Shown here piece by piece: positions 9,397 through 18,029 of a stretch of DNA of 64,000 bases. Every line of letters starts with the position of its first letter. Positions within the stretch are counted from its first letter, which is position 1. The stretch spans positions 1,798,001 to 1,862,000 of the forward strand of contig NZ_QWEV01000005.1 of assembly GCF_003858395.1 (NCBI RefSeq), written 5' to 3'. Source of the stretch: Acidipila sp. EB88. Its GTDB lineage: Bacteria; Acidobacteriota; Terriglobia; Terriglobales; Acidobacteriaceae. Made by a program: the position numbers and the translations under genes. Below the pieces are notes generated by a model. That model saw only the letters and a program-made list of their open reading frames with translations. It was not told the origin of the DNA and ran no database searches.

Positions 9397-10014
9397 TTAA
9401 GGTCTCGGCCAAGCGGACGCGTCCGGACTGGCCGCGCCCCGCTCCACCGGCAGCGGCCTGGTCATGAACACCACGGGCAACGATTCGCCATTTCCGAGCG
9501 CGATGCTGAACCGGTGCTGTTCCTGGTAGCTGCGCCTGGCATACAGCGGCACTCCCGTCAGCGTTGAGCCCATCTCTACCCATGCAAAGCCCTCCGCGGC
9601 CGCCGCCAACTCGCAATGCCGAAGCATGCGGCTTCCCGGCCACTGGCCGGCCCAGTCCGGGTCCACAAAAATGGCGCGGATCTTGGCCGCCCGCCGCCGG
9701 AGGTCGAGCACGGCGTCCTGCCGATCGAGCGCCGCATCCGCCCCGCACAACGTGCCGCGAGAATTCCAGCCCCCGCTGGACACGATCTGCCCCACCCACT
9801 CGGCCACAAAGTAGGTCCGGTCGCGCAGCAGCTGAGTATCCAGCCCCGGCACCGTTCCCGCCGCCCCTTCGATCTGTGCCGCGGTGTAGTCCCAGCGCTG
9901 AGCGCACGCATCGAGCGGTCAATCCTCGCCTGCAGGGCGGGCACGTCCTCCAGCTCTGCGACCCGGGTCCGCGGGGTACTCGGGCATGGTCGACGGAATG
10001 GGCGCAGTCTCCAT
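9397..10014 (-). pseudogene. GNAT-family N-acetyltransferase with frameshifted N-terminus
   Basis: The 3' part (open from a GTG at 9852) encodes a clear GNAT core: KIRAIFVDPDW, then SRMLRHCELAA, GFAWVEM and LTGVPLYARRSYQE. In family members this is preceded by an N-terminal helix region. That region is here but split over frames: an ATG at 10014 or 9987 opens one frame; the family-like LEDVPALQARIDRSMRALSA lies in a second frame; and WDYTAAQIEGA returns to the first frame near 9890-9900. Two compensating single-base changes would join them. It is either a decayed gene or a sequence error. If expressed, only the core from 9852 would be made. Confidence 0.7.
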
Positions 10015-10061
10015 CGCCGCACCCTGCACCGCCCGGCCGGGGCCTGGGCGCAGGATAGAAT

Positions 10062-10530
10062 GGAGCTGCGGGCAGCTGGACGGCCGCTGCCGGAAGCGCG
10101 CAAGCGGGACCGGGAGAGGAAAGTCCGAACTCCGCAGGGCAGTGTGCCGGATAACGTCCGGGATCCGGGCTTCAAGGCCCGGAGACGGCCAGTGCCACAG
10201 AGAAAATACCGCCAAGCCGGTGCGCAAGCAACGGAAGGTAAGGGTGAAAAGGTGCGGTAAGAGCGCACCGCTTCTGCGGCAACGCAGAGGGCAGGGTAAA
10301 CCCCACACGGAGCAAGACCAAATAGGGAGGGAACAACAGCCCGGCTCCACAGGCTGTTGTGCGTGCCGGCCCGGCGCGCCAACGGGAGCTCCTGCTTGTG
10401 CTCGCAAGAGCCACGCAGGCGGAAACCTCCGGGTAGGTTGCTTGAGCGTGTCAGTAATGGCACGCCTAGAGGAATGGCCGTCTCGGACGCAAGTCCAGAC
10501 AGAATTCGGCTTACAGGCTGCTCGCCTGCA
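10062..10530 (+). ncRNA. rnpB: RNase P RNA (bacterial type A)
   Basis: The universally conserved blocks are present and in order: GAGGAAAGTCC at 10116-10126, AGTGCCACAGAGAAAATACC near 10191-10210, TAGAGGAATGGCC near 10468, and GACAGAATTCGGCTTAC near 10498-10514. The ends can pair as P1 (GCGGGCAGC at about 10068-10076 with GCTGCTCGC at about 10517-10525). The RNA is the catalytic subunit that removes 5' leaders from tRNA precursors. The ends are estimated from P1 and may be off by about 10 bases. Confidence 0.95.
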
Positions 10531-10541
10531 TTCCCGGCACC

Positions 10542-10578
10542 CACCCGTACGACTGCTTCCTCGGCAGTCCTGCGGGTG
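10542..10578 (+). terminator. Candidate terminator or processing hairpin after rnpB
   Basis: CACCCG at 10542 pairs with CGGGTG at 10573-10578, and an inner ACTGC/GCAGT stem lies between, with a symmetric internal loop. No T-tract follows, so intrinsic termination is uncertain. The rest of the 207 bases before the permease gene shows nothing else recognisable. Confidence 0.35.
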
Positions 10579-10737
10579 TGGTCCGCTTGCGCCTTGCCGC
10601 CCCACCCTGTTCGTCCCCTTGCCACGCTCCTGCGTGAATCCCGTTGAACGTGCCCATTCGAGCCCGCGCGCGCTGAAACCCATCGCCGGCTGCCCGGCCG
10701 CTGCTACACTCCCTGCAAGCGCAAAGCCGCCCCCCGT

Positions 10738-11964
10738 ATGCAGTGGACTGAATCCATCCGAATCGCCCTGCAATCGCTCTGGGCAAACAAGCTGCGCACC
10801 GTGCTGACCCTGCTCGGCATGGTCATCGGTGTCGCCTCGGTGATCACCGTGATTACGCTGGTCAATGGCGCCAATTACTATGTCGCCACCAAGATCAGCG
10901 GCCACGGCGCCGACGTCATCACCGTCAGCAAGATCCCGTCCGTGGTCTTCGACGTGGAAACTTACCGCAAGGCCAATCGCCGCAAAGACCTTACTTTCGA
11001 CCAGTTCACCGAGCTGACCGACCGCTGCCGCTCCTGCGAGCTCACCGGCGCCTCGCTTGGCACCAGTGGGCGCGTGGTGCACGGCACCCATGCGTCTACC
11101 ACCACGGTGATCAACGGCTGGACGCCCTCCATGCAGCCCATGACCGCCCTGGTGCTGATCGCCGGCCGCGAACTGTCGGAGCAGGACGAGAAAAGCGGCG
11201 CGCACGTGGCCGTAGCCGGCTACGACGTGGTCGACCACCTGCTCGGAGGCGGCGACCCCATCGGCAAGGAGATCCGCGTCGATGGCGATGTGTACACGGT
11301 GATCGGCGAAGGGCAGCGGCAGGGAACCATGCTTGGCCAGAGCCAGGACGACTACGTCGATATCCCGCTCACCACCTACATGCACTCGCACGGCCTCCAC
11401 AGCTCGCTTAACTACTCGATCAAGGCAGGCAAGGGCCCCGCCTCGATGGAGCAGGTCTCCGACGAGGTGCGCGCCATCCTGCGCGGACTCCGGCGCGACA
11501 AGCCCGGTACTGACGACGACTTTGAGATTGCCAGCAACAACAGCCTCGTCGATATCTGGAAGAGCCTCACTGCCTCCTTCAGCATGGTGCTGGTCGGCGT
11601 CGCCTCGATCTCGCTGGTGATCGGCGGCGTGGTCATCATGAACATCATGCTGGTCTCGGTCACCGAGCGCACCCGCGAGATCGGCATCCGCAAGGCACTC
11701 GGCGCTCGCCGTGCCGACCTGCTGCTGCAGTTCCTGGTGGAGTCGGCAGCCATGGCCGCGCTGGGCGGCATCTTCGGTGTCACGGGCGGCGCAGCCGTGT
11801 CCTTCCTGATCTCCGCGGCCGTCGGCTGGCCCGCGCAGATCAGCCTGTGGTCGGTGCTGGCAGGCCTGCTGGTCGCGACCTCGGTCGGCATCTTCTTTGG
11901 CGTGTACCCGGCCAGCAAGGCCGCGCGTCTGGACCCCATCGTAGCCCTGCGATCCGAACTGTAG
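10738..11964 (+). CDS. ABC transporter permease, MacB/FtsX type (first of pair)
   Basis: This 408-residue inner-membrane protein has the MacB layout: TM1 at about 20-45 (LLGMVIGVASVITVI), a large periplasmic domain (about 50-280), and three C-terminal helices starting in VLVGVASISLVIGGVVIMNIML. The hallmark SVTERTREIGIRKALGAR coupling segment follows TM2, and the protein ends in DPIVALRSEL, the usual FtsX tail. The next gene is a paralogue 55 bases downstream. No ATP-binding subunit or membrane-fusion protein lies next to them. Acidobacterial genomes often carry such permeases in number; the substrate is unknown. Confidence 0.92.
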   Translation: MQWTESIRIALQSLWANKLRTVLTLLGMVIGVASVITVITLVNGANYYVATKISGHGADVITVSKIPSVVFDVETYRKANRRKDLTFDQFTELTDRCRSCELTGASLGTSGRVVHGTHASTTTVINGWTPSMQPMTALVLIAGRELSEQDEKSGAHVAVAGYDVVDHLLGGGDPIGKEIRVDGDVYTVIGEGQRQGTMLGQSQDDYVDIPLTTYMHSHGLHSSLNYSIKAGKGPASMEQVSDEVRAILRGLRRDKPGTDDDFEIASNNSLVDIWKSLTASFSMVLVGVASISLVIGGVVIMNIMLVSVTERTREIGIRKALGARRADLLLQFLVESAAMAALGGIFGVTGGAAVSFLISAAVGWPAQISLWSVLAGLLVATSVGIFFGVYPASKAARLDPIVALRSEL

Positions 11965-12019
11965 TCACGCTGGCTAACCGCGCGCCTGGCCGCGCCACCA
12001 TGCGAAAGGAGCCGACCTA

Positions 12020-13273
12020 ATGAACCGCAGCAATGTTCGCGAAACCCTGGCCATGGCGCTTGACTCGCTCCGCGCCAACCGCATGCGCTCGCTGCTGACC
12101 ATCCTCGGCGTGGTCATCGGCGTAGCCACCGTGATCATCATTTCGTCCATCATCACCGGGCTCAACAACAAGGTGCAGGTCTTCGCCGACTCCTTCGGCT
12201 CCAATGCCATCTGGGCCTTCCACATGCCCATCGACGTACAGCCCACCGCGGAACTGCTGGCCCGCAAGCGCCTCACCGTGGAGGAGGCGCTGAGCATGCG
12301 CTCCCTGCCCCACGTCGTCAGCGTCAACCCCAGCATCCGCTACCAGGACCCCCAGTACGGTGTCGGCGAGGAGTCGGTCAAGTACAACGGCAAGTCCGTG
12401 CAGAACACCATCCTCGAGGGCGACACGGACCAGGTCTCAAGCACCTCCAACCTGCCCCTGGTCGCCGGCGCAATGTTCAACGACGAGCAGAACGAGCACC
12501 GCGCAAACGTGGTCGTGCTGGGCGCGGACACCACCAGCAAGCTCTTCGGCGGCACCAACGCCATCGGGGCGGAGGTCACCATCCGCGGCGAAATCTTCAC
12601 CGTGGTCGGCACCCTGGGCAAGGTCGCCGGCCTCTTCGGGTCGGGCCCCAATCCCAACGACAACATCGCCTACATGCCGCTCAACACCTTCCGCAAGCTG
12701 TTGCCCGGCCAGAAAGACCTCGGCATCGCCGTTCGCTATGACGAGGCCAAGAACGAGGCGCTGGTCGAGGATGAAGTGCGCACCGTGCTGCGCATCGCGC
12801 GCAGGGTACCCACGCAGAAGGACGACGACTTCGCCGTGTTCACCCCGGAAGCCATCGTTCGACTTTGGGGTCAGATCACCGGCGGCCTCGTGCTGTTCAT
12901 GATCGCGGTCTCCAGCGTGGGGCTGATGGTGGGCGGTGTCGGCGTCATGAACATCATGCTGGTCTCGGTGACCGAGCGCACCCGCGAAATCGGCGTGCGC
13001 AAGGCCATCGGCGCCACCCGCAACGGCATCCTGCTGCAGTTCACCGCGGAGGCAGTCACCCTGTGCGCGGTCGGGGGCATCCTCGGCGTGGCGTTGGGCG
13101 GCCTGGTCACACTGGCGATCCGTCTCAGCATCGCGGCGCTGCCGGCCAGCATGTCCACCCTCTGGACCGTGGTCTCGTTCTCCACGTCCTGCATGATCGG
13201 TCTGGTGTTCGGCATCTACCCGGCCTGGAAAGCTGCGACGCTCAACCCGATCGAGGCGCTTCGCTACGAGTAA
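12020..13273 (+). CDS. ABC transporter permease, MacB/FtsX type (second of pair)
   Basis: This 417-residue paralogue of the upstream permease has TM1 in LLTILGVVIGVATVIII, a MacB periplasmic domain, then GLMVGGVGVMNIMLVSVTER and TREIGVRKAIGATRN before the last two helices. It ends NPIEALRYE. The sequence is closer to canonical MacB permeases than its partner. CGAAAGGAG lies before the ATG (ribosome site AAAGGAG). The two permeases may form a heterodimer with an ATPase encoded elsewhere; this is inference from adjacency. Confidence 0.93.
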   Translation: MNRSNVRETLAMALDSLRANRMRSLLTILGVVIGVATVIIISSIITGLNNKVQVFADSFGSNAIWAFHMPIDVQPTAELLARKRLTVEEALSMRSLPHVVSVNPSIRYQDPQYGVGEESVKYNGKSVQNTILEGDTDQVSSTSNLPLVAGAMFNDEQNEHRANVVVLGADTTSKLFGGTNAIGAEVTIRGEIFTVVGTLGKVAGLFGSGPNPNDNIAYMPLNTFRKLLPGQKDLGIAVRYDEAKNEALVEDEVRTVLRIARRVPTQKDDDFAVFTPEAIVRLWGQITGGLVLFMIAVSSVGLMVGGVGVMNIMLVSVTERTREIGVRKAIGATRNGILLQFTAEAVTLCAVGGILGVALGGLVTLAIRLSIAALPASMSTLWTVVSFSTSCMIGLVFGIYPAWKAATLNPIEALRYE

Positions 13274-13366
13274 AGCTCCCGCCGTGACACCTGCGAAAAG
13301 CCCTTCACCGCAGCCATCGCTCTGTTGTAGCCTGCGCGCAGATACCGCTTGCCTGCCGAGGCTCGT

Positions 13367-13975
13367 ATGCCAGCGAAGATTGCAAACAAAAGCGTGCCTG
13401 CACCGCGCCACCCCCCAATGGAGCACCCGCGCCACCAGTACCCCCGGGAGACCGCCGCGCTCGAGGAGATTGCGCAGGGCTGTGGCCTCGTGGAAACGAT
13501 CAAGTGGGGCAAGCCCTGCTACACACTCAATGGCAAGAACATCGTCCTGATCCAGCGCTTCCACCAGTACATCGCCCTGCTGTTCTTCAAAGGCGCCCTG
13601 CTCGAGGACCCGCAGCAATGCCTGCATCGCATCGGCGAAACGATGCAGGCGCCACGACAACTTCGCTTCAGCAACCTCGAGGAAGTCGAACAGCTTCAGC
13701 CCACCATCCGGCTCTACATCGAGCAGGCGATCGAACTGGAAGCCTCGGGCGCCAAAGTTCCGCTCAGGAAGGCCACTGACTACGCGATCCCTGAGGAGCT
13801 GCAGAGGAGGCTCGACACAGAGCCTGCCTTGCAGAAAGCTTTCGCAGCCCTGACGCCAGGGCGTCAGAAAGGCTACATCTTCCAGATCGCCGCTGCCAAA
13901 CAATCCGCCACCCGAGCTTCGCGCGTGGAGAAGTATGCGCCCCTCATCCTGGCCGGCAAAGGGCTGAACGACTGA
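13367..13975 (+). CDS. YdeI/OmpD-associated family protein (DUF1801-like)
   Basis: The 202-residue protein matches the E. coli YdeI type: an N-terminal DUF1801-like half with IKWGKPCYTLNGKNIVLI and LLFFKGALLEDP, and a C-terminal half with ALTPGRQKGYIFQIAAAKQS and a final ILAGKGLND. YdeI-like proteins have been linked to stress and peptide resistance, but the biochemical role is unknown. The first in-frame ATG at 13367 was chosen over a TTG at 13349. It is convergent with the hydrolase gene. Confidence 0.88.
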   Translation: MPAKIANKSVPAPRHPPMEHPRHQYPRETAALEEIAQGCGLVETIKWGKPCYTLNGKNIVLIQRFHQYIALLFFKGALLEDPQQCLHRIGETMQAPRQLRFSNLEEVEQLQPTIRLYIEQAIELEASGAKVPLRKATDYAIPEELQRRLDTEPALQKAFAALTPGRQKGYIFQIAAAKQSATRASRVEKYAPLILAGKGLND

Positions 13976-14090
13976 CTTTTTGGACACCGGTGCGTGCTGC
14001 AGCATCCCGCACCGAAAGCGACCATCTCGCTCTCGGCCATGTTTGCTACCACGCAACAGCACCGCCCGCGCGAAGGCCGTTCGTCGCTGC

Positions 14091-14861
14091 TTACTTCTCC
14101 GCGAACTTCTTAATCAGCTCCGCAAGCTCGTGCGGCGCTTCCATCGGCACCAGGTGCCCACACTGCGGCACGGTTTCCAGCTTCACGTTTAAAAAGTGCG
14201 GCATTGTCAGTTCTCGCTGCACGTTGGGCCCAAGCGACACGTCGTCGGCCGCCGCGATCACCAGCGTCTCGATGCTTAACCCCGTAACCCGCTCGCTCCA
14301 GTCTTCTTTGCTGCCCACGTTCATCCACGACCGCCAGGCCTCCGGGTTCGCCTGCAACCGGTCCTCCACCGCGCGCTCAAAGATCGCGGGCGCGAGCTTC
14401 CGGCTGCTGTTGGTAAGCACGTACTCCTCCGCATCCGCGCGCGTCGGTTCGGCCTGTGCCAGCATGCGCGCTCGCGCCTCCGGATCAATCGGCTCCGGCC
14501 CTACCGGCGACGGCGTCAGCAGTACCAGCTTCGCCAGTCCTGGTAAACCACGCTTGGCCAGTACCGCCGCAATTTTGCCGGTCATCGAGTGGCCTACCAG
14601 CACAAACCGCCCCGGCTTCAGCGCTGTGATGGTCTCGCTGATAGTGTCGGCCATCTCGCTCACCGAGTACCCCGGCACCTCGCGCGCCTCGCCAAAGCCC
14701 GGCGTATCGATCGAGATCACGCGGAAGTGCCGGTGCAGCAGCGCACCTGCTTCGATCCACTCGCGCCGCGAGCTGCCGTAAAAGTGCAGCAGCACCAGCG
14801 TCGGTTGTTCCGCGCCGGGCGCGGTGTCAGTCTGGGCGGCAAGGTCGGTCAGTGGCAGCAT
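14091..14861 (-). CDS. Alpha/beta-hydrolase fold protein
   Basis: A complete catalytic triad can be seen in this 256-residue protein: the nucleophile Ser in VGHSMTG, Asp in AAADDVSLG, and His in CGHLVPMEAPHEL. LLLHFYGSSRREW supplies the oxyanion region. The ATG at 14861 follows AGGAG by 9 bases; the open frame continues upstream over the divergent glycosyltransferase start, but that part is not protein-like. There is no signal peptide. The substrate is not predictable; esterase or C-C hydrolase activity is possible. Confidence 0.88.
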   Translation of the reverse strand: MLPLTDLAAQTDTAPGAEQPTLVLLHFYGSSRREWIEAGALLHRHFRVISIDTPGFGEAREVPGYSVSEMADTISETITALKPGRFVLVGHSMTGKIAAVLAKRGLPGLAKLVLLTPSPVGPEPIDPEARARMLAQAEPTRADAEEYVLTNSSRKLAPAIFERAVEDRLQANPEAWRSWMNVGSKEDWSERVTGLSIETLVIAAADDVSLGPNVQRELTMPHFLNVKLETVPQCGHLVPMEAPHELAELIKKFAEK

Positions 14862-14961
14862 GGCGTAAAGCTCCTGGAGCAGCGCTGGGCGCAAAAGTCC
14901 GGCTGCCTGCTTCGGGGCGAAACAGCATCCCGTCGAAGCCACGCGCAGCCTAGCGGGTGGG

Positions 14962-16212
14962 ATGCAGAAACCCGCCGGTACACTGGACACTGTGCAAGTC
15001 CTCGCCGCCAGTACTGTGCTGCTTTCCGCGCTGTTCGCCGTTGCCGGCATCCTGTTCTGCGCTCTCGCCATGTGGTCCGCGCGTGCTTTTCTCCGCGCCA
15101 GCCGGCGCAGCCCGTCCGAGCACCCAGCGCCTCCCTCCATCTCGATCCTCAAGCCCGTCAAAGGCATCGACGACGGCCTCCGCGCGGCACTCCGCACCCA
15201 CTGCACGCAGGACTACCCGGCAGCCATCGAACTGCTCTTCGCCGTGCACTCCCTGGAGGACCCCGCCGTGCCCACGCTCCGGGCGCTGGCTGCCGAGTTC
15301 CCGGCCCTCCGCATCGAGGTCGTCGCCACCCCGCTCGTGCTCGGTACCAATGGCAAAATGAGCAACCTTGCCCAGCTCCTTCCACACGCCCGGCACGAGC
15401 TGATCCTCATCAGCGACGCCGACATCGCCGTGGGGCCGCGCTACCTGCGCCGCATCGCCGCTCCATTCCTGGAGCCCACCACCGGCCTCGTCACCGCCCT
15501 TTACCGCGGACGTACCCACCCGGTAGAACGACCCACGCTCGGCTCCCGGCTCGAAGCCCTGTCCATCGCCACCGACTTCGCCGCAGGCGTGCTGACGGCG
15601 CGCTTTACCGACCGGGGCTTGCACTTCGGCCTGGGCTCCACGTTGCTGGTCTCACGCCGTGCACTTGCCGCGGCCGGCGGCCTCGAGGTGCTGTGCAGCG
15701 TGCTGGCCGACGACCATGACCTGGGCGCGCATGTGTCCCGCGCCGGGTTCCGCGTGATCCTTAGCCCAGAACCCGTTTCCACCGCCGTGCCAGCCTACAG
15801 CTTTCGCGACTTCTGGCTCCACCAGCTGCGCTGGGCCAGAACAGTGCGCGCCGTACGCGCCTGGAGCTACGGGGGCCTGGTCTTTACGCACCCGGTGCCA
15901 TGGGCGCTGTTGTGCCTGGTCGCCAGCGGCGGCAGCCTGTTCTCCGTGCTCCTCCTGGTGCTGGCATTACTCGCGCGCATGGCGGTCGCCCTGCTCATCG
16001 GTTACTCCCTCGTGGGCGACCGCGCCGTGCTGCGCGACCTTGTGCTGCTGCCGCTCCGTGACTGCCTGGCGCTCGCCCTGTGGGCATGGAGCTTTGCCGG
16101 CAACACCGTCGAGTGGCGCGGCGAGCGCTTCCGCATCGAAGCCGGCAAGCTGCTCCGCATCCCTTCACGCCACGCCGGAAAGCAACCAACAGCCCCCACC
16201 GCGATACAGTAA
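14962..16212 (+). CDS. HpnI-like / ceramide-glucosyltransferase-type (GT21) glycosyltransferase
   Basis: The 416-residue membrane glycosyltransferase has an N-terminal helix (about 15-40), a cytoplasmic GT-A domain and C-terminal helices. The D1-D2-D3-(Q/R)xxRW signature of GT21 enzymes is complete: ILKPVKGIDDGL, SDADI, ADDHDLG, and HQLRWARTVRA. Bacterial members include HpnI, which adds N-acetylglucosamine to bacteriohopanetetrol, and glucosylceramide-type enzymes. No hpnJ or hpnK is adjacent, so a hopanoid or other lipid acceptor is an inference. A Rieske oxygenase gene starts 26 bases downstream. Confidence 0.85.
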   Translation: MQKPAGTLDTVQVLAASTVLLSALFAVAGILFCALAMWSARAFLRASRRSPSEHPAPPSISILKPVKGIDDGLRAALRTHCTQDYPAAIELLFAVHSLEDPAVPTLRALAAEFPALRIEVVATPLVLGTNGKMSNLAQLLPHARHELILISDADIAVGPRYLRRIAAPFLEPTTGLVTALYRGRTHPVERPTLGSRLEALSIATDFAAGVLTARFTDRGLHFGLGSTLLVSRRALAAAGGLEVLCSVLADDHDLGAHVSRAGFRVILSPEPVSTAVPAYSFRDFWLHQLRWARTVRAVRAWSYGGLVFTHPVPWALLCLVASGGSLFSVLLLVLALLARMAVALLIGYSLVGDRAVLRDLVLLPLRDCLALALWAWSFAGNTVEWRGERFRIEAGKLLRIPSRHAGKQPTAPTAIQ

Positions 16213-16238
16213 GGGAGCGCACGTCGTACCCCAAAGCC

Positions 16239-17390
16239 ATGGCTACTTCCTCCAGCAACACGCCTCTCGTGCAGCTCACCACGCCTGCTGACCGCCCCCG
16301 GGAGGTAGCGGATGCCTCGGGTGCCGGACTCGGCCCCCCGGCAACCCTGATCTACAACGACTGGTACCCGGCTCTGCGCTCCGCCGAACTCGGGGGCAAG
16401 CAGCTCAAAACGACCCTGCTCCTGGGCATCCCCATGGTGCTGGGCCGCAAAACCGACGGCAGCCTCTTTGCCATGCGCGACAGCTGCCCGCACCGCGGCA
16501 TTCCGCTCTCCTGCGGCTGGTTCAACGGCGAGTCGCTCGCCTGCAAATACCACGGCTGGGAGTTCGAGCCGGTGAGCGGCCAGTGCACCACCATCCCCTC
16601 GCTTACCTCGGAAGACAAGCTCGACCCCACCCGCATCTTTGGCACGGCTTTCCCCTGCATCGAGCACGATGGCTACGCCTGGGTCTACGTGCCCGAGCCC
16701 GGCTCCGGCCGAGTCGACACGCCGCTTGCCAGCCTGCCGCCTGTCCCGGAAGCCCCCAAGTTCGGCGACCGCTTCCGCTCCGCGCACCTCACTGCCGACC
16801 TGCCCTGCAACGTGGACCACGGCATCATCGGCCTGATGGACCCAGCGCACGGCCCGTTTGTGCACCAGAGCTGGTGGTGGCGCAAGCCCTCTTCCATTCA
16901 CGAGAAACAGAAGCACTTCGAGCCCATCCCCGAGGGCTTCCGCATGGCGGCGCACGCGCCCTCCGGCAACTCCGCCCCCTACAAGCTGCTCGGGGTCTAC
17001 GGCGAGCCCATCACCACCACTATCGACTTCCAGCTTCCCAACCGGCGCATCGAGACCATCCGCTGCGGGCCCAAGTGGTTCTCCAGCATCACCACCGTGA
17101 CGCCCACCACCACCCGTGCCTGCCGCATCGACGTTTTCGCCGCCTGGAACATCTTCTATGCCGTGCCCGGCGTCACCACCATCGCGAAGTTCTTCGGCAA
17201 GCGCTTCGTGGCGCAGGACCAGGAAACCATGGTGGAGCAGGCTGAGGGCCTTCGCTACAACCCGACGCTCATGCTCATCGATGACGCGGACCGCCCCGCC
17301 AAGTGGTACTTCGCGCTCAAGCAGGCGCGCCTTGACGGCTCCGGCAAGCACCCCATGCCTGGCCCGGTCACATTGCGCTGGCGTTCCTGA
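16239..17390 (+). CDS. Rieske non-heme iron oxygenase, alpha-type subunit
   Basis: The Rieske [2Fe-2S] ligands are complete: CPHRGIPLSCG and CKYHGWEF (Cys-X-His...Cys-X2-His) near residues 84-108. The catalytic domain shows a NVDHGIIGLMDPAHGPFVH segment near 190-208, whose His and Asp residues should form the mononuclear iron site and the bridge between subunits. At 383 residues it is a normal alpha subunit. No ferredoxin or reductase gene is nearby. The ATG at 16239 was preferred over an upstream in-frame start that would overlap the glycosyltransferase. Closeness to an HpnI-like gene suggests a lipid substrate, which is inference. Confidence 0.85.
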   Translation: MATSSSNTPLVQLTTPADRPREVADASGAGLGPPATLIYNDWYPALRSAELGGKQLKTTLLLGIPMVLGRKTDGSLFAMRDSCPHRGIPLSCGWFNGESLACKYHGWEFEPVSGQCTTIPSLTSEDKLDPTRIFGTAFPCIEHDGYAWVYVPEPGSGRVDTPLASLPPVPEAPKFGDRFRSAHLTADLPCNVDHGIIGLMDPAHGPFVHQSWWWRKPSSIHEKQKHFEPIPEGFRMAAHAPSGNSAPYKLLGVYGEPITTTIDFQLPNRRIETIRCGPKWFSSITTVTPTTTRACRIDVFAAWNIFYAVPGVTTIAKFFGKRFVAQDQETMVEQAEGLRYNPTLMLIDDADRPAKWYFALKQARLDGSGKHPMPGPVTLRWRS

Positions 17391-17453
17391 GCGTCCTCTT
17401 ACGCCCTCAAGCGTCTAAGTGAGGCAGCAGGTGCGTTCCGGGAGGGGAGTTCC

Positions 17454-17942
17454 GTGACAGTGAGCAGAACCGCACGCATAGCTGTAGTTTTCGGCGCCGC
17501 ACTCCTGCCTGCCAGCGCCGGACTCGCCCAGACACCCGCAGGCCCCGTGCAGCTCGAGCAAAGCAATACGGCCGCGACACCGGCACCGCTGCTCGCGGTG
17601 GAAGTCCTCTCCGACACCCAGGGATTGGACTTCAACCCCTACATGAAAAGCCTGACCACCAGCCTCAAGCCCACATGGCAGGACACGCTCGCGAAGGCAG
17701 CGATCCCATTGCCCGACTTCACGGGAACTGCCGTTGGGATCCGCTTCACCGTCAAGCACGACGGCAGCGTCGACCGGCTGCGCATCACCAGCCCGAGCGG
17801 CAGCGTTGCATTCGATCGTGCCGCCTGGAACGCTCTCCTGCAGTCCGCACCCATGCCGCCTCTCCCGGCTGCCTTCACCGCCGCAGGGCTGGAACTGCAG
17901 ATCCGCTTCACCGCAGCCGCCAGGTCCGCCGGCAGCCGCTAG
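17454..17942 (+). CDS. Secreted TonB C-terminal-domain-like protein
   Basis: The GTG start follows a strong GGAGGGGAG ribosome site. Residues 1-26 form a signal peptide ending in GLAQ. The mature 136 residues hold one TonB-C-like domain: VGIRFTVKHDGSVDRLRI and SGSVAFDRAAWNALL. The same pattern recurs in the full TonB-family protein at 53940-55010 (VLIRFKILKDGSITEMKL and SGTVALDRAAWAGI). Unlike that protein there is no membrane anchor or Pro-rich spacer, so it should be soluble in the periplasm. It could compete for or modulate TonB partners; this is inference. Confidence 0.75.
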   Translation: MTVSRTARIAVVFGAALLPASAGLAQTPAGPVQLEQSNTAATPAPLLAVEVLSDTQGLDFNPYMKSLTTSLKPTWQDTLAKAAIPLPDFTGTAVGIRFTVKHDGSVDRLRITSPSGSVAFDRAAWNALLQSAPMPPLPAAFTAAGLELQIRFTAAARSAGSR

Positions 17943-17976
17943 CCCGCCCTGTACGACCCGCTACCCACACAAAGAA

Positions 17977-18006
17977 AGGCCCACGGGAACCATGTCCCGC
18001 GGGCCT
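17977..18006. terminator. Bidirectional hairpin between convergent genes
   Basis: AGGCCC-a-CGGGA pairs with TCCCG-c-GGGCCT around a short loop, giving an 11-pair stem with one mismatch. It sits between the stops of the TonB-like gene and the Gly/Pro-rich gene and is A-rich on its left flank, so it can serve leftward transcription best. Confidence 0.6.
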
Positions 18007-18029
18007 CTGGCCGGACAGCAGCCAAGCTC

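Noticed and set aside
8342..9922. 526-codon minus-strand open frame
   Set aside because: Antisense to the lipoprotein gene; Gly/Ala/His-rich and without motifs.
12437..14062. 541-codon minus-strand open frame
   Set aside because: Antisense to the second permease and the YdeI-like gene, both well supported.
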